From Roseobacter denitrificans OCh 114 (lineage in GTDB: Bacteria > Pseudomonadota > Alphaproteobacteria > Rhodobacterales > Rhodobacteraceae): a stretch of DNA of 64,000 nucleotides. Under the pieces are notes generated by a model. The model made no database searches. It saw only the letters and a list, made by a program, of their open reading frames with translations, and was not told the origin of the DNA. This document shows positions 37,208 through 45,477 of this stretch, piece after piece (the stretch's first letter is position 1; every line of letters starts with the position of its first letter). The stretch lies in assembly GCF_000014045.1 (NCBI RefSeq), contig NC_008209.1:953001-1017000 (forward strand). Reading direction: 5' to 3'. Position numbers and translations under genes: made by a program.

Positions 37208-39115
37208 ATGCGCATGCGGTTGATGGTGATGGTCATGGCAGCCCTGTCTTTCTGGGCCTCTGCGCTTGCGGCTCAACCCTTGCTGATGGAGGGCACCAAT
37301 ACGGTGTTTCAGCGCGTGCTGACCCGCCCCGCCGCCACCCTGCACAGTGCCGTTGATGGCGCCGTGATCGAACATATCCCCGCGTTTCAGCCGTTTTACG
37401 TCTTTGCCGATCAGGGCGCATGGAAACAGATCGGACCGTCCATTTCGAGGGAGCCGACCGGATGGGTGAAAACGGACCAGACCGTTGAGTGGAAACAGAA
37501 TATCGTCGGTGCCTTTACGAATGCCGCCGGGCGGGAGCGCCAGCTGGTGTTTCAGAGCGAAGAGGATTTGCGCTGGCTGTTGAACCACGAAGCCTTGCCG
37601 CAGGTGCAGGAGCGGTTGCTGGCCGAGGCCTCGGCGGGGATATCGCAGGGCAACAACGGTGTTGTCTCTGTTGAGCCGGAAGAGTTCGTCAACATCCGCG
37701 AAGACCTCTATGTGATGCCGATCCTCGATTTTGTCGAAGACCTGCATCCGCTCAACTACGAGGATATTCTGTTGATGGAGGTGGCCTCTGTCCCGCTCAA
37801 GGCGGAGAGTGGCGTGCAAAACAACGCGGATCAGGGCAATGCGGCCTTTGACGTCGGGATCGTCTTTGTGTTCGACACCACCCAGTCGATGGAGACCTAT
37901 ATCGCGCGCACGCAGAAAGTCCTGCAAAACACGGTTCAGCAGATCGCAGGGACCGAGATTGGCAAGCTGGTGAACTTTGGCGCCATCGGGTTTCGCGACA
38001 ACACGGATGCGGTGCCCGAACTGGAATACCGCACCAAGGTCCTTGCGGATATCAAACGGCGCGATGACCAGTCCGAAGTGTTGAACGCGATTGCCAACAC
38101 ACGGGTGGCCATCGCCAATTCGCCCGGTTTCAACGAAGACAGTCTGGCGGGTGTCGAGGATGCGATTGACCTGATTGACTGGCAGCAAGAGGGATCGGGC
38201 GATCCGATTGATGCACGCTATATCATTCTGGTCACGGACGCCGGGCCGAAAGACCCGCGTGATCCCAATGCACGCTCGCAGATCGGGGTTGAGGAGTTGC
38301 AAGCCGATGCAGAGGGCAAGAACATCGTCACGATGACGCTGCACCTCAAAACGCCGACCGGGGGCGAGGCAAACCATGCCTATGCCGAAAGCCGCTACCG
38401 TGCGCTGTCGACCTTTGCGGGTCGTCAGTTCTATTTCCCCATCGAGGGCGGATCAGAGGAAGCGTTCGAGGGTGTCGCAACCCGGCTGGTCACGGCCATC
38501 ACCGATCACGTGCGCACCGCGCGCGGCGAAACATCAATCCTGAGCGAGGACGAGGCCGGCGAAGATCTGGTGGCCTTGGGCCGCGCCATGCGCCTGGCCT
38601 ATCTGGGCTCACAACGCGGCACGCAGGCCCCGGATGTGATCCGCGGGTGGGTCAGTGACAAGGCGGTGGAAGCGCCGCAATCGCTCGCTGTGGAGCCGCG
38701 CTTGCTGATCACCAAGAATGAGATGGCGACAATGGCGGAACTGCTGGACAACCTGATCCGTCTGGGGGAGCAAAGCCAGGGTGGCGATGATGCGATGAAC
38801 TTCTTTACGCAGGTGCGGGGCGTGATTGCGGATATGGCAACCAACCCGGACCGGCGGCTGAACACGCAAGCCGACACGCTGGGCGGGGCGTTGGAATACC
38901 TTGAGCAACTGCCCTATCGCAGCCAGCTTTTGCAAATGACCGAAGACCGCTGGGCGCAAAGTGCCATGCTGCGCCGGTCCATCATCGACGGGATGCGCCA
39001 GAAGCTGACGCAATACCGCAAGTGGCTGTTTGACCCGCAGGTCTGGACCGCGCTGCACGACGGGGCCGATGATGGGGAGCTGGTCTTTGCCATGCCCTTT
39101 GACGTTTTGCCCTGA
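37208..39115 (+). CDS. Secreted SH3-like/von Willebrand factor A protein
   Basis: 635 residues from the ATG at 37208 (AGGGAG upstream; an in-frame GTG at 37187 and an ATG at 37202 are alternatives). Signal peptide ending ALAAQP. Residues about 25-90 look like a bacterial SH3 domain. A vWA domain spans about 220-430: the metal-site motif is VFDTTQSME (DxTxS rather than the usual DxSxS), followed by GAIGFRDNTD and LVTDAGPKDP. The remaining ~200 residues are helical. vWA domains bind proteins through a metal ion. Fifth to sixth in the Srf-like operon; likely the periplasmic ligand-binding part. Start partly uncertain. Confidence 0.82.
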   Translation: MRMRLMVMVMAALSFWASALAAQPLLMEGTNTVFQRVLTRPAATLHSAVDGAVIEHIPAFQPFYVFADQGAWKQIGPSISREPTGWVKTDQTVEWKQNIVGAFTNAAGRERQLVFQSEEDLRWLLNHEALPQVQERLLAEASAGISQGNNGVVSVEPEEFVNIREDLYVMPILDFVEDLHPLNYEDILLMEVASVPLKAESGVQNNADQGNAAFDVGIVFVFDTTQSMETYIARTQKVLQNTVQQIAGTEIGKLVNFGAIGFRDNTDAVPELEYRTKVLADIKRRDDQSEVLNAIANTRVAIANSPGFNEDSLAGVEDAIDLIDWQQEGSGDPIDARYIILVTDAGPKDPRDPNARSQIGVEELQADAEGKNIVTMTLHLKTPTGGEANHAYAESRYRALSTFAGRQFYFPIEGGSEEAFEGVATRLVTAITDHVRTARGETSILSEDEAGEDLVALGRAMRLAYLGSQRGTQAPDVIRGWVSDKAVEAPQSLAVEPRLLITKNEMATMAELLDNLIRLGEQSQGGDDAMNFFTQVRGVIADMATNPDRRLNTQADTLGGALEYLEQLPYRSQLLQMTEDRWAQSAMLRRSIIDGMRQKLTQYRKWLFDPQVWTALHDGADDGELVFAMPFDVLP

Positions 39116-39124
39116 GGCGCGGCG

Positions 39125-39904
39125 ATGGCCTATTCGCTCGCAATTGACGATCTGACGGTGACGCTTGGCGATGCAGAACGCCGCTTTACGCTGCAAGCGG
39201 GGCAGTGGTCGATTGCGGCGGGGGAGGTCATTGGGCTGACCGGACCATCGGGCACCGGCAAGACGCTGCTGCTGGAACTGCTTGGCATGTTACGCGCGCC
39301 CGATCGCGGCAGCTATATCGCCACGCCACTGGCAGGCACCGCTGGCACGCGGCAGGAGTTTCACAGCTTTTGGCAGGACGCGAATGCAATGGCGCTGTGT
39401 GCCGGGGCGCGTGCGGGGTTCTTTGGGTTTGTGCCACAGGCGGGCGGGCTATTGCCGTTTCTGACCGTCACCGAGAACGTGGAAATCACGCAGCGGATCG
39501 CGCAGCGTCCTGACGAAAGCTGGCTCAAGGCGCTGTTGGGTGAATTGGGTCTGAGCCAGATCGCGCATTTGCGCCCCGGTGCCTTGTCCATCGGTCAACG
39601 CCAGCGGGTGGCGATTGCGCGCGCGCTGGCCCATCGCCCGTTTTGCGTGATCGCGGATGAGCCGACCGCAGCGCTCGATCCGGAAAATGCACAAGTCGCC
39701 ATGGGCCTGTTGATCGAGGCCGCGCGCGCCGGGGGCACGGCGACCCTGTTGTCGAGCCACGATTACCCGACGCTGGAAAAGTTCGAGATGCGGCGCATGA
39801 GGTTGCAGATCACCTCGGCACCGCATGACCCGGATGTGGTCAGCACCCTCGTGGCCATGAACACACAAGGCGCGACATCGCCATCTGACCGGGTAGACGT
39901 CTGA
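39125..39904 (+). CDS. ABC transporter ATP-binding protein (MacB/LolD-type)
   Basis: 259 residues. Walker A GPSGTGKT, Q-loop FVPQAGGLLPFLTV, signature LSIGQRQRVAIARAL, Walker B CVIADEPTAALD and the H-loop LSSHD. LolD/MacB-like ATPase that would power mechanotransmission by the FtsX-like permease next to it rather than pump a substrate through the membrane. Its stop overlaps the permease ATG (TGATG). Part of the Srf-like operon. Confidence 0.93.
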   Translation: MAYSLAIDDLTVTLGDAERRFTLQAGQWSIAAGEVIGLTGPSGTGKTLLLELLGMLRAPDRGSYIATPLAGTAGTRQEFHSFWQDANAMALCAGARAGFFGFVPQAGGLLPFLTVTENVEITQRIAQRPDESWLKALLGELGLSQIAHLRPGALSIGQRQRVAIARALAHRPFCVIADEPTAALDPENAQVAMGLLIEAARAGGTATLLSSHDYPTLEKFEMRRMRLQITSAPHDPDVVSTLVAMNTQGATSPSDRVDV

Positions 39905-41100
39905 TGCTGATCCTGCGTCTTGCTCTGCGTGATCTGTTTTTCCAGAAGGTGCATCTGATCTGCAACATCGCGGTGCTGGCCGGGGTTCTGGTGCCGCTTC
40001 TGGTGTTATTCGGTGTCAAAAACGGTGTCTACAACGCGCTGATCGGGGAGTTGCTGAGCAACCCGAGGTCCGTGCAGATCGACACCTCCGGCAATGCCAC
40101 GTTTTCCACAGCGGACGCCGAAACAGTTCGGGGCTGGCCCGAGGCCGGATTTGTGACCCTGAAAACGCGCAGCCAGTTCGATTTCGTGAATGTACGGCTG
40201 GAGGGCGGGCGGCAAAAACGCGATGCGATCCTGATCCCCAGTGGCGCAGGCGATCCCAACCTGCCAGAAGGTCTGGCGCTGGATGCAGGTGCTGCCGTGA
40301 TCAGCGCGCAACTGGCCGATCAGCTTGAGATCAGTGCCGGGGACCGCATTGATGTCATCACACAGGCAGAGGACCGCCCGCGGCAACTGCGTATCCAGCT
40401 GGACGTGGTGGCGGTATTGCCGGCTGAACGCGCCTCCGGTCGCGCCGTGCTGGCGCGGATCGACGTTCTTGATCTGGTCGAGGCGTTTTACGACGCCTAT
40501 GCCCTGCCGGAGTACGGCATCACGCAGGGCAAGCCACTGTCTGATCGCGCGGCGGTTTTCGAGGGCATGCGCGTCTACGCCGTTGGTCTGCAAGAACTTG
40601 CGCCCCTGCAAAACCGGATTGAAAGTGAATTCGGCATCCGCACCGAAGCGCGCACTGCCCAGGTGCAGGGTGTCCTGAACCTTGGGCGCAACCTCAACCT
40701 TGCGCTTTTGCTGACCGCATCGGTTGCCAGTCTGGGACTGGCCGCAGCGCTGGTGTTTGGCTTTTGGGGCGAAGTGCAGCGCAAGCGGCAGGTTCTGGCG
40801 TCACTTGCGCTGATGGGGCTGGGTGGGCAACGGCTGTGGCTGTTTCCAATGATACAGGCGCTGGTGTCTTCTGCGCTGGCTTTGGTGGTCTCCTTTGCCT
40901 TGCTGGGCCTTGCCGCATTGGTGGCAGAGCAGATGTTCGATACCGGTCTGGCCGCAGGCGGGCTGGTGCAGATAACGACGGGGCAGGTCATGGTGATTGT
41001 GCTCGCAGTCAGCGTGTTCGTCATCGCCTCATCACTGTTTGCAGCGCGTGCGGTTCTGCGCATTGATCCGGCAACGGTGCTGAGAGAGGGGGCAACATGA
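39904..41100 (+). CDS. ABC transporter permease (FtsX/MacB/LolC-type)
   Basis: 398 residues. One N-terminal transmembrane helix, a ~200-residue periplasmic domain (about 60-250), then three C-terminal helices, ending RIDPATVLREGAT: the FtsX-fold topology with the cytoplasmic ATPase-coupling tail RxxPxxxLR. It partners the ATPase encoded just upstream. Type VII ABC proteins of this sort drive lipoprotein release, toxin export or cell-wall hydrolase activation; the exact substrate here is unknown. ATGA overlap with the next gene. Confidence 0.92.
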   Translation: MLILRLALRDLFFQKVHLICNIAVLAGVLVPLLVLFGVKNGVYNALIGELLSNPRSVQIDTSGNATFSTADAETVRGWPEAGFVTLKTRSQFDFVNVRLEGGRQKRDAILIPSGAGDPNLPEGLALDAGAAVISAQLADQLEISAGDRIDVITQAEDRPRQLRIQLDVVAVLPAERASGRAVLARIDVLDLVEAFYDAYALPEYGITQGKPLSDRAAVFEGMRVYAVGLQELAPLQNRIESEFGIRTEARTAQVQGVLNLGRNLNLALLLTASVASLGLAAALVFGFWGEVQRKRQVLASLALMGLGGQRLWLFPMIQALVSSALALVVSFALLGLAALVAEQMFDTGLAAGGLVQITTGQVMVIVLAVSVFVIASSLFAARAVLRIDPATVLREGAT

Positions 41101-42656
41101 AACATGTGATGGGTCTGTTGATGCTCTTGCTGAGCGCGGGGGCATCCGTTGGACAGGAAACGGACAGCGCGACATGGGATGCAGAGTTGGTTGATCCGGC
41201 CGGGGGGGCGGATTTGATCCTGCCGTTGCCCTGTGGCGGTGGCATGGCATTTCAGCGGGTCGCGGTGCCGGTCGATGTGGCAGATCCGATTGATGATCGG
41301 CCGTTTCGCATGGGCCAGTCGCAGGAATCCACCGGCTTTTCAGATTACCTGACCCCGGCGTTCCTGCGCGGCGCGTTCTATACGCAGGAGGGGTCGTATT
41401 ACTATATCGCGCGCTATGAGATGAACGTCGCGCAATACCGCGCCCTGACGGGGGCGTGCGATGCGCCCTTTACCCGCAAGGATCGTTTTGCCCAAGGCGA
41501 TCTGAGCTGGTTCGAGGCTGTCAACCTGACCCGCCTGATGACGGAATGGATTTTGCAGAACGCAGCCGACAGCCTGCCTGCGCAGGGTACGCGCAAGGGT
41601 TTCGTGCGGCTGCCAACTGAGGTTGAATGGGAATATGCAACGCGGGGTGGGGCAAAGGTGGATCCGACGCTGTTCCCGGGTCGGCGGTTTTTTGAGGACG
41701 GCGCATTGTCTGACTATGCCCATTTTCAGGCCGCAGGTCAGGGGCGTGGCAAGTTGCGCCCCGTCGGGCTGCGTGCGCCAAATCCCGTGGGGCTGTTTGA
41801 TGTCTATGGCAATGCCGAAGAGCTGATGCTGGAGCCCTTTCGTCTGAATGCGGTGGGCCGTCAGCATGGGCAAGCGGGCGGTGTTGTGACACGCGGCGGC
41901 TCGATTGATACAACGCCAGAGAACATCTATTCCGCACAGCGGCGCGAATATCCGATGTTCAACCCGCGTTCGGGCATGGCGCAAAGCGGCAGTTTCTTTG
42001 GTCTGCGCCCGGTGATCGGCGCGCATATCGTGACGGATGCGGATTATGATGCGATCCGCAATGGTTGGCTCGCGCGGGTGGAAACGGGTGAGACGTCGGA
42101 AAGTGCCGAACCCCTGACAGCGCTTGCCGCCTTGCTCGAAGAAGAGATCGACCCACGTCGCAAACAGGCGTTGAGCGATCTGCAACTGAGCTTCCGACTG
42201 GCCCGCGAGGCGGCGGAGACATCGACGCGGCAGGCGGCGAAATCCACCCTGATCAGCGGGGCGGCATTTGTGGAAACCCTTGTGGAGGACGCGCGGGCGA
42301 TCCAGCAGCTTGATTTGCAATTGCGCGCGCTGCGCGATCAGGCCCGCGTGGCTGTCGGCACCCCGCAGCACCCGCAATTGATGGTCGCTTTTCGAAACAC
42401 TCTGGAACGTCTGGGTCAGTTGCGCGAAGGGCAGGCGACCTATCTGCTGTCCTATCGGGCCGCTCTTGAAACGCTTACCAATGATGTGGAGGGTGCGACG
42501 CTGGATACCGCCTATCAGACCCTGTCGCAGGACCTGATCGAGGCCGAACAGGTCCCGTTTCTTGAGATGCTGCGCCAGTTCTGGCGCGATCTGGAGGCAT
42601 ATCGCGAACAGCCTGACATGAGCCAACAGGATTTGCTGGCGCTGGCGGTACGCTAA
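41097..42656 (+). CDS. Secreted FGE/SUMF1-fold protein with helical C-terminus
   Basis: 519 residues. Signal peptide (MGLLMLLLSAGASVGQ). Residues about 35-310 follow the formylglycine-generating-enzyme fold: FRMGQSQEST, YYIARYEMNVAQYRALTG, LSWFEAVNLTRLM, VRLPTEVEWEYATRGG, NPVGLFDVYGNAEELM and GGVVTRGGSIDT. The usual VWEW and catalytic cysteines are missing; the only Cys are in LPCGGG and TGACD, so it is probably a non-enzymatic binding version. The last ~190 residues are coiled-coil-like helices. Ends the nine-gene Srf-like operon. A repeat element starts seven bases after the stop. Confidence 0.85.
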   Translation: MKHVMGLLMLLLSAGASVGQETDSATWDAELVDPAGGADLILPLPCGGGMAFQRVAVPVDVADPIDDRPFRMGQSQESTGFSDYLTPAFLRGAFYTQEGSYYYIARYEMNVAQYRALTGACDAPFTRKDRFAQGDLSWFEAVNLTRLMTEWILQNAADSLPAQGTRKGFVRLPTEVEWEYATRGGAKVDPTLFPGRRFFEDGALSDYAHFQAAGQGRGKLRPVGLRAPNPVGLFDVYGNAEELMLEPFRLNAVGRQHGQAGGVVTRGGSIDTTPENIYSAQRREYPMFNPRSGMAQSGSFFGLRPVIGAHIVTDADYDAIRNGWLARVETGETSESAEPLTALAALLEEEIDPRRKQALSDLQLSFRLAREAAETSTRQAAKSTLISGAAFVETLVEDARAIQQLDLQLRALRDQARVAVGTPQHPQLMVAFRNTLERLGQLREGQATYLLSYRAALETLTNDVEGATLDTAYQTLSQDLIEAEQVPFLEMLRQFWRDLEAYREQPDMSQQDLLALAVR

Positions 42657-42662
42657 CCCCTA

Positions 42663-42764
42663 AAGCGTCATGCGAAAAATCTGACCCACGTAATGCTGCC
42701 TGAAATCAAGGGTTTCAACGTGTTGCGTGATACTTGGTTTTTCAGGTATTTCGCCAGACGCCTT
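42663..42764 (+). repeat. Dispersed palindromic intergenic repeat, copy 2
   Basis: AAGCGTCATGCGAAAAATC... to CGCCAGACGCC. About 102 bases. Sits between the stop of the FGE-fold gene and the stop of the convergent gene; its right edge overlaps the latter's stop codon (42763-42765). Confidence 0.9.
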
Positions 42765-43659
42765 AGTTCTGCGGCAGGCTTTTGCGTGTGGGCATGCTGT
42801 CAATGACCGGGACATCATCGCCTGCGATGTCAAACCGTTTCTCACCGGGATCAAGCGTGGCCGAGATATAGGTGCGGCGCGTGCCGCCTCCCGGTTTGTC
42901 CGACGCCTCAACCAGCGTATAAAGCGTGACCGGCTGCCCCATGAAATCGGTGAATGTCCCTGTCGGGGCCTGCCCCTGACTGGGGATCGATTCCCAATGG
43001 CGCAGGATATCAATCGGTTTGACCGGCTGCTTATAGGCCAATAGCAGTTCGCCAAAGAACTCGCCATCGCGCGAGGGGTTCGTCGTGCGGCTGAAACTGG
43101 CCTCGGGCAGAAGGGCGGTTACCGCCTGATTGGCGGGGCGCTGAAACTCGCCATGATCGGTGCCGATCCAGATGCCGCCGCCTGCCGCGCGCAGGGCTTC
43201 CATCTGGTTGATCACCAGATTGGCCGAAGAGTCATTCACCCCCGGCCAGTTCGCCAGTTTATGGGCGTTGGTGTTACGAATGAACAAAGTCCCATCCAGC
43301 ATCAGCGATTTCGGCCCGTTGGCATAAAAGCCACGCAGCGCGTCAAGGTCCGCATCGTTGAACGTGCGGTTGGTGTTTGTGGCTGAGATCACGATAATCC
43401 TGTAGCCGTCCTGCGTTGCCAGATGGCGCGCCAGAGAGCCGCGGCGCGGTTCAAACTTGTAGGTGACATCAAAAACAGCGCCGCCCTCGTAATCATCGAC
43501 AAAGCGCGCCACCCGCTGTCTGTGCGAGGATTTGGTCGAGGGCTCTTCGACGCTGACATCCCACCACAGCACCTTCATCGGTTGCGCCATGGCAGTGCTT
43601 GCCACAAGGATCAGCCAGGCGGCCATCAGGGCGACGATCTTGCAAGAGAGAGTTTTCAT
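42763..43659 (-). CDS. Secreted protein of no recognised family (paralogue A)
   Basis: 298 residues. Signal peptide ending STAMAQP. A repeated-looking core: VLWWDVS start, RGSLARHLA, IIVISATNTNRTFNDADLDALRGFYANG, LMLDGTLFIRN, GGGIWIGTDHGEFQ, NPSRDGEFFGELLLAY, IDILRHWESIPSQGQAPTGTFTDFMGQPVTLYTLVEASD. About 50% similar over its whole length to the next gene. The alternating strand/helix pattern with a D-G-T-L element recalls a ThuA/class I amidotransferase-like fold, but no catalytic Cys is present. Periplasmic. Its start ATG overlaps the stop of its paralogue by four bases, so they are coupled. Lies directly beyond the Srf-like operon, on the opposite strand. Confidence 0.75.
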   Translation of the reverse strand: MKTLSCKIVALMAAWLILVASTAMAQPMKVLWWDVSVEEPSTKSSHRQRVARFVDDYEGGAVFDVTYKFEPRRGSLARHLATQDGYRIIVISATNTNRTFNDADLDALRGFYANGPKSLMLDGTLFIRNTNAHKLANWPGVNDSSANLVINQMEALRAAGGGIWIGTDHGEFQRPANQAVTALLPEASFSRTTNPSRDGEFFGELLLAYKQPVKPIDILRHWESIPSQGQAPTGTFTDFMGQPVTLYTLVEASDKPGGGTRRTYISATLDPGEKRFDIAGDDVPVIDSMPTRKSLPQN

Positions 43660-44552
43660 TCGTTTACCACGCTTTTACGGGTGGGCATGTAGTCGCGCAC
43701 GGGTTCAGGCTCCGCGTTGCTGTCAATCGCGGTGCGCCCTTCGCCCGGCGCAAAACTGGCTGTGATATAGGGCCGCTTGGCCTTGCCGCCCGGCTTGTCG
43801 GATGTCTCGACCAAGGTGTGCAGCGTGACCGGGTTGCCCATGAAATCGGTAAACTGGCCCACGGGTGCTTCGGCCTGACTGGGTATCTCTTCCCAGTGCC
43901 GCAGGATATCCAGAGGCCGCACCGGCACGGCAGTGTTCAGCAGCGTGCCCCCTATGAACTCCCCATCGCGGGACGGGTTCGTGCGACCCGAAAACCGCGC
44001 GCGCGGCACGATCGCTTCGAGCAATTGATTTGCCCCCGCCTGAAATTCGCGGTGATCCGTGCCGATCAGGATGCCGCCGCCCGCATCGGCAAGGGCAGCG
44101 ATCTGGTTCATCAACAGGGCGGCGCTGGCGCCATTGGGGCCGGGGAACACCGTCTTGGGTCCGGGCCGCGCGTTGCGCACCCAAAGCGTGCCGTCCAGCA
44201 TCAAGGCGCGCTTGCCGCCTGCATAATGCGCGCGCAGGGCATCGAGGTCCGCGTTGGTGAAGTTCTTGTGCGTAGTTGTGACGTCCAGCACGATTATATC
44301 AAAAGGCGCGCCCGCCAGAGCCTTGGCAAGTGCGCCGCGTTGGGTCGCATGTTTGAATGTCACATCATAGCTTGCCCCGCCATCGAACTGGTCGATGTAA
44401 CGTGCCATTGCTGCGCGGTCTTGCGCGTTGCTCGCACCATCATAGGTGGGTGATCCATCCCACCACAGCACGGTTTTTTGATCCGCCTGCGCCGCAATTG
44501 AGCCGATAAACAAAGCAAAAATGCCGAAAGTGGCGGTTAAATATTTACGCAT
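43656..44552 (-). CDS. Secreted protein of no recognised family (paralogue B)
   Basis: 298 residues from the ATG at 44552, chosen because a signal peptide starts there (KYLTATFGIFALFIGSIAAQA). Shares with its downstream paralogue VLWWDGSP, RGALAKALAG, NFTNADLDALRAHYAGG, LMLDGTLWVRN, GGGILIGTDHREFQ, NPSRDGEFIGGTLLN, IDILRHWEEIPSQAEAPVGQFTDFMGNPVTLHTLVETSDKP and a C-terminal PTRKS. Same length and layout: a tandem duplication. Function unknown. Divergent from the membrane protein at 44690. Confidence 0.75.
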   Translation of the reverse strand: MRKYLTATFGIFALFIGSIAAQADQKTVLWWDGSPTYDGASNAQDRAAMARYIDQFDGGASYDVTFKHATQRGALAKALAGAPFDIIVLDVTTTHKNFTNADLDALRAHYAGGKRALMLDGTLWVRNARPGPKTVFPGPNGASAALLMNQIAALADAGGGILIGTDHREFQAGANQLLEAIVPRARFSGRTNPSRDGEFIGGTLLNTAVPVRPLDILRHWEEIPSQAEAPVGQFTDFMGNPVTLHTLVETSDKPGGKAKRPYITASFAPGEGRTAIDSNAEPEPVRDYMPTRKSVVNE

Positions 44553-44689
44553 CCTCGAAATTCCGTTTAGGTGGTCGGCAACAGAATGGCCCTTGGGGCC
44601 GTGTTTGTCCAATTTCTTTACGGGCGATTGCCTTATTGAACCTCAGCATGGGCCGCACGTGCCGCAGCCAAGCAAAAGGAGCGTTATTC

Positions 44690-45346
44690 ATGAGCGCGCT
44701 CAGGATTTTTTCGGTGGTTGGTGCTGTCGCGCTGGTGGTCGGCAGTGGCGCGGCGGCATTTGCAGCCCTGCAAAGCTGTGCTGTACGCCTTGAACTTCTA
44801 TCAGAGGTCAGCGGCTGCCCGACTGATGCTGATCTGGCGCTGGAGGCGGAACTGGCCGCACTCGCAGCGACGCGTGCAGCCTTGCGGGACGAGATTTTCA
44901 ACCGCGAAACCATTCTGGCCGCGCGCCAGTGTGAGGCCGTGCCGCCGTCCTCCACCGCGCCGATCACGCAGCCGCAACTGGCGGCCAATGATCTTGAGGC
45001 GCTTTATGGCTGCTGGTCCTTGGGCAGCAGCTATCAGACCCGTGATGTGGATACCGGAAAGATCGTCTCTTACCCCACGTGGCGGATGTGTTTTGACACG
45101 CAAGGGCGCGGGAAACAGGTCATGCAGGGTGATGATGGCTCCACCTGTGAGGGGCCAGTGCAGGCGCGTATGGAAAGCCCCGCGCGCCTGATCCTTGGCG
45201 AAGGGGGTAACCTTGCGTGCAGCGATGGCGGCTATATCCACCGCCGCGATATCGCCTGCACCGCCGAGGGGGGCAGCATGGCCTGCGCGACCCTTCAGCC
45301 CGAGACCGAAGGGGCTGCAGACGTTCCTTTCAGCCGCTGGCAATAA
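44690..45346 (+). CDS. Membrane-anchored protein with coiled coil and beta-rich periplasmic domain
   Basis: 218 residues from the ATG at 44690 (AAGGAG upstream). N-terminal membrane anchor (SALRIFSVVGAVALVVGSG), then a Cys, a helix (ALEAELAALAATRAALRDEI), another Cys, and a C-terminal domain with six further Cys (GCWSLGSSYQTRDVDTGK, RMCFDTQGRGKQVM, STCEGPVQARM, LACSDGG). The anchor-coiled-coil-Cys order is that of the protease and SrfA-like proteins at 27171 and 29025, lacking only their cytosolic domain. The C-terminal domain has no recognised family; a relation to the tail of SrfA proteins is possible. Likely an accessory of the Srf-like system, on the same strand as it. Confidence 0.7.
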   Translation: MSALRIFSVVGAVALVVGSGAAAFAALQSCAVRLELLSEVSGCPTDADLALEAELAALAATRAALRDEIFNRETILAARQCEAVPPSSTAPITQPQLAANDLEALYGCWSLGSSYQTRDVDTGKIVSYPTWRMCFDTQGRGKQVMQGDDGSTCEGPVQARMESPARLILGEGGNLACSDGGYIHRRDIACTAEGGSMACATLQPETEGAADVPFSRWQ

Positions 45347-45477
45347 AAACCGCCGCGCCGGTTGCAGCTTAGCTTTTGGTTAAGCCAGAGTAAGCCAACG
45401 ACCACTTCCCTTTGGGGGCGGGCGGCTGCATCATATCGCTCGAAAGTGAGTGCTGATGTGCCAAGGGAGCTGTGCCG

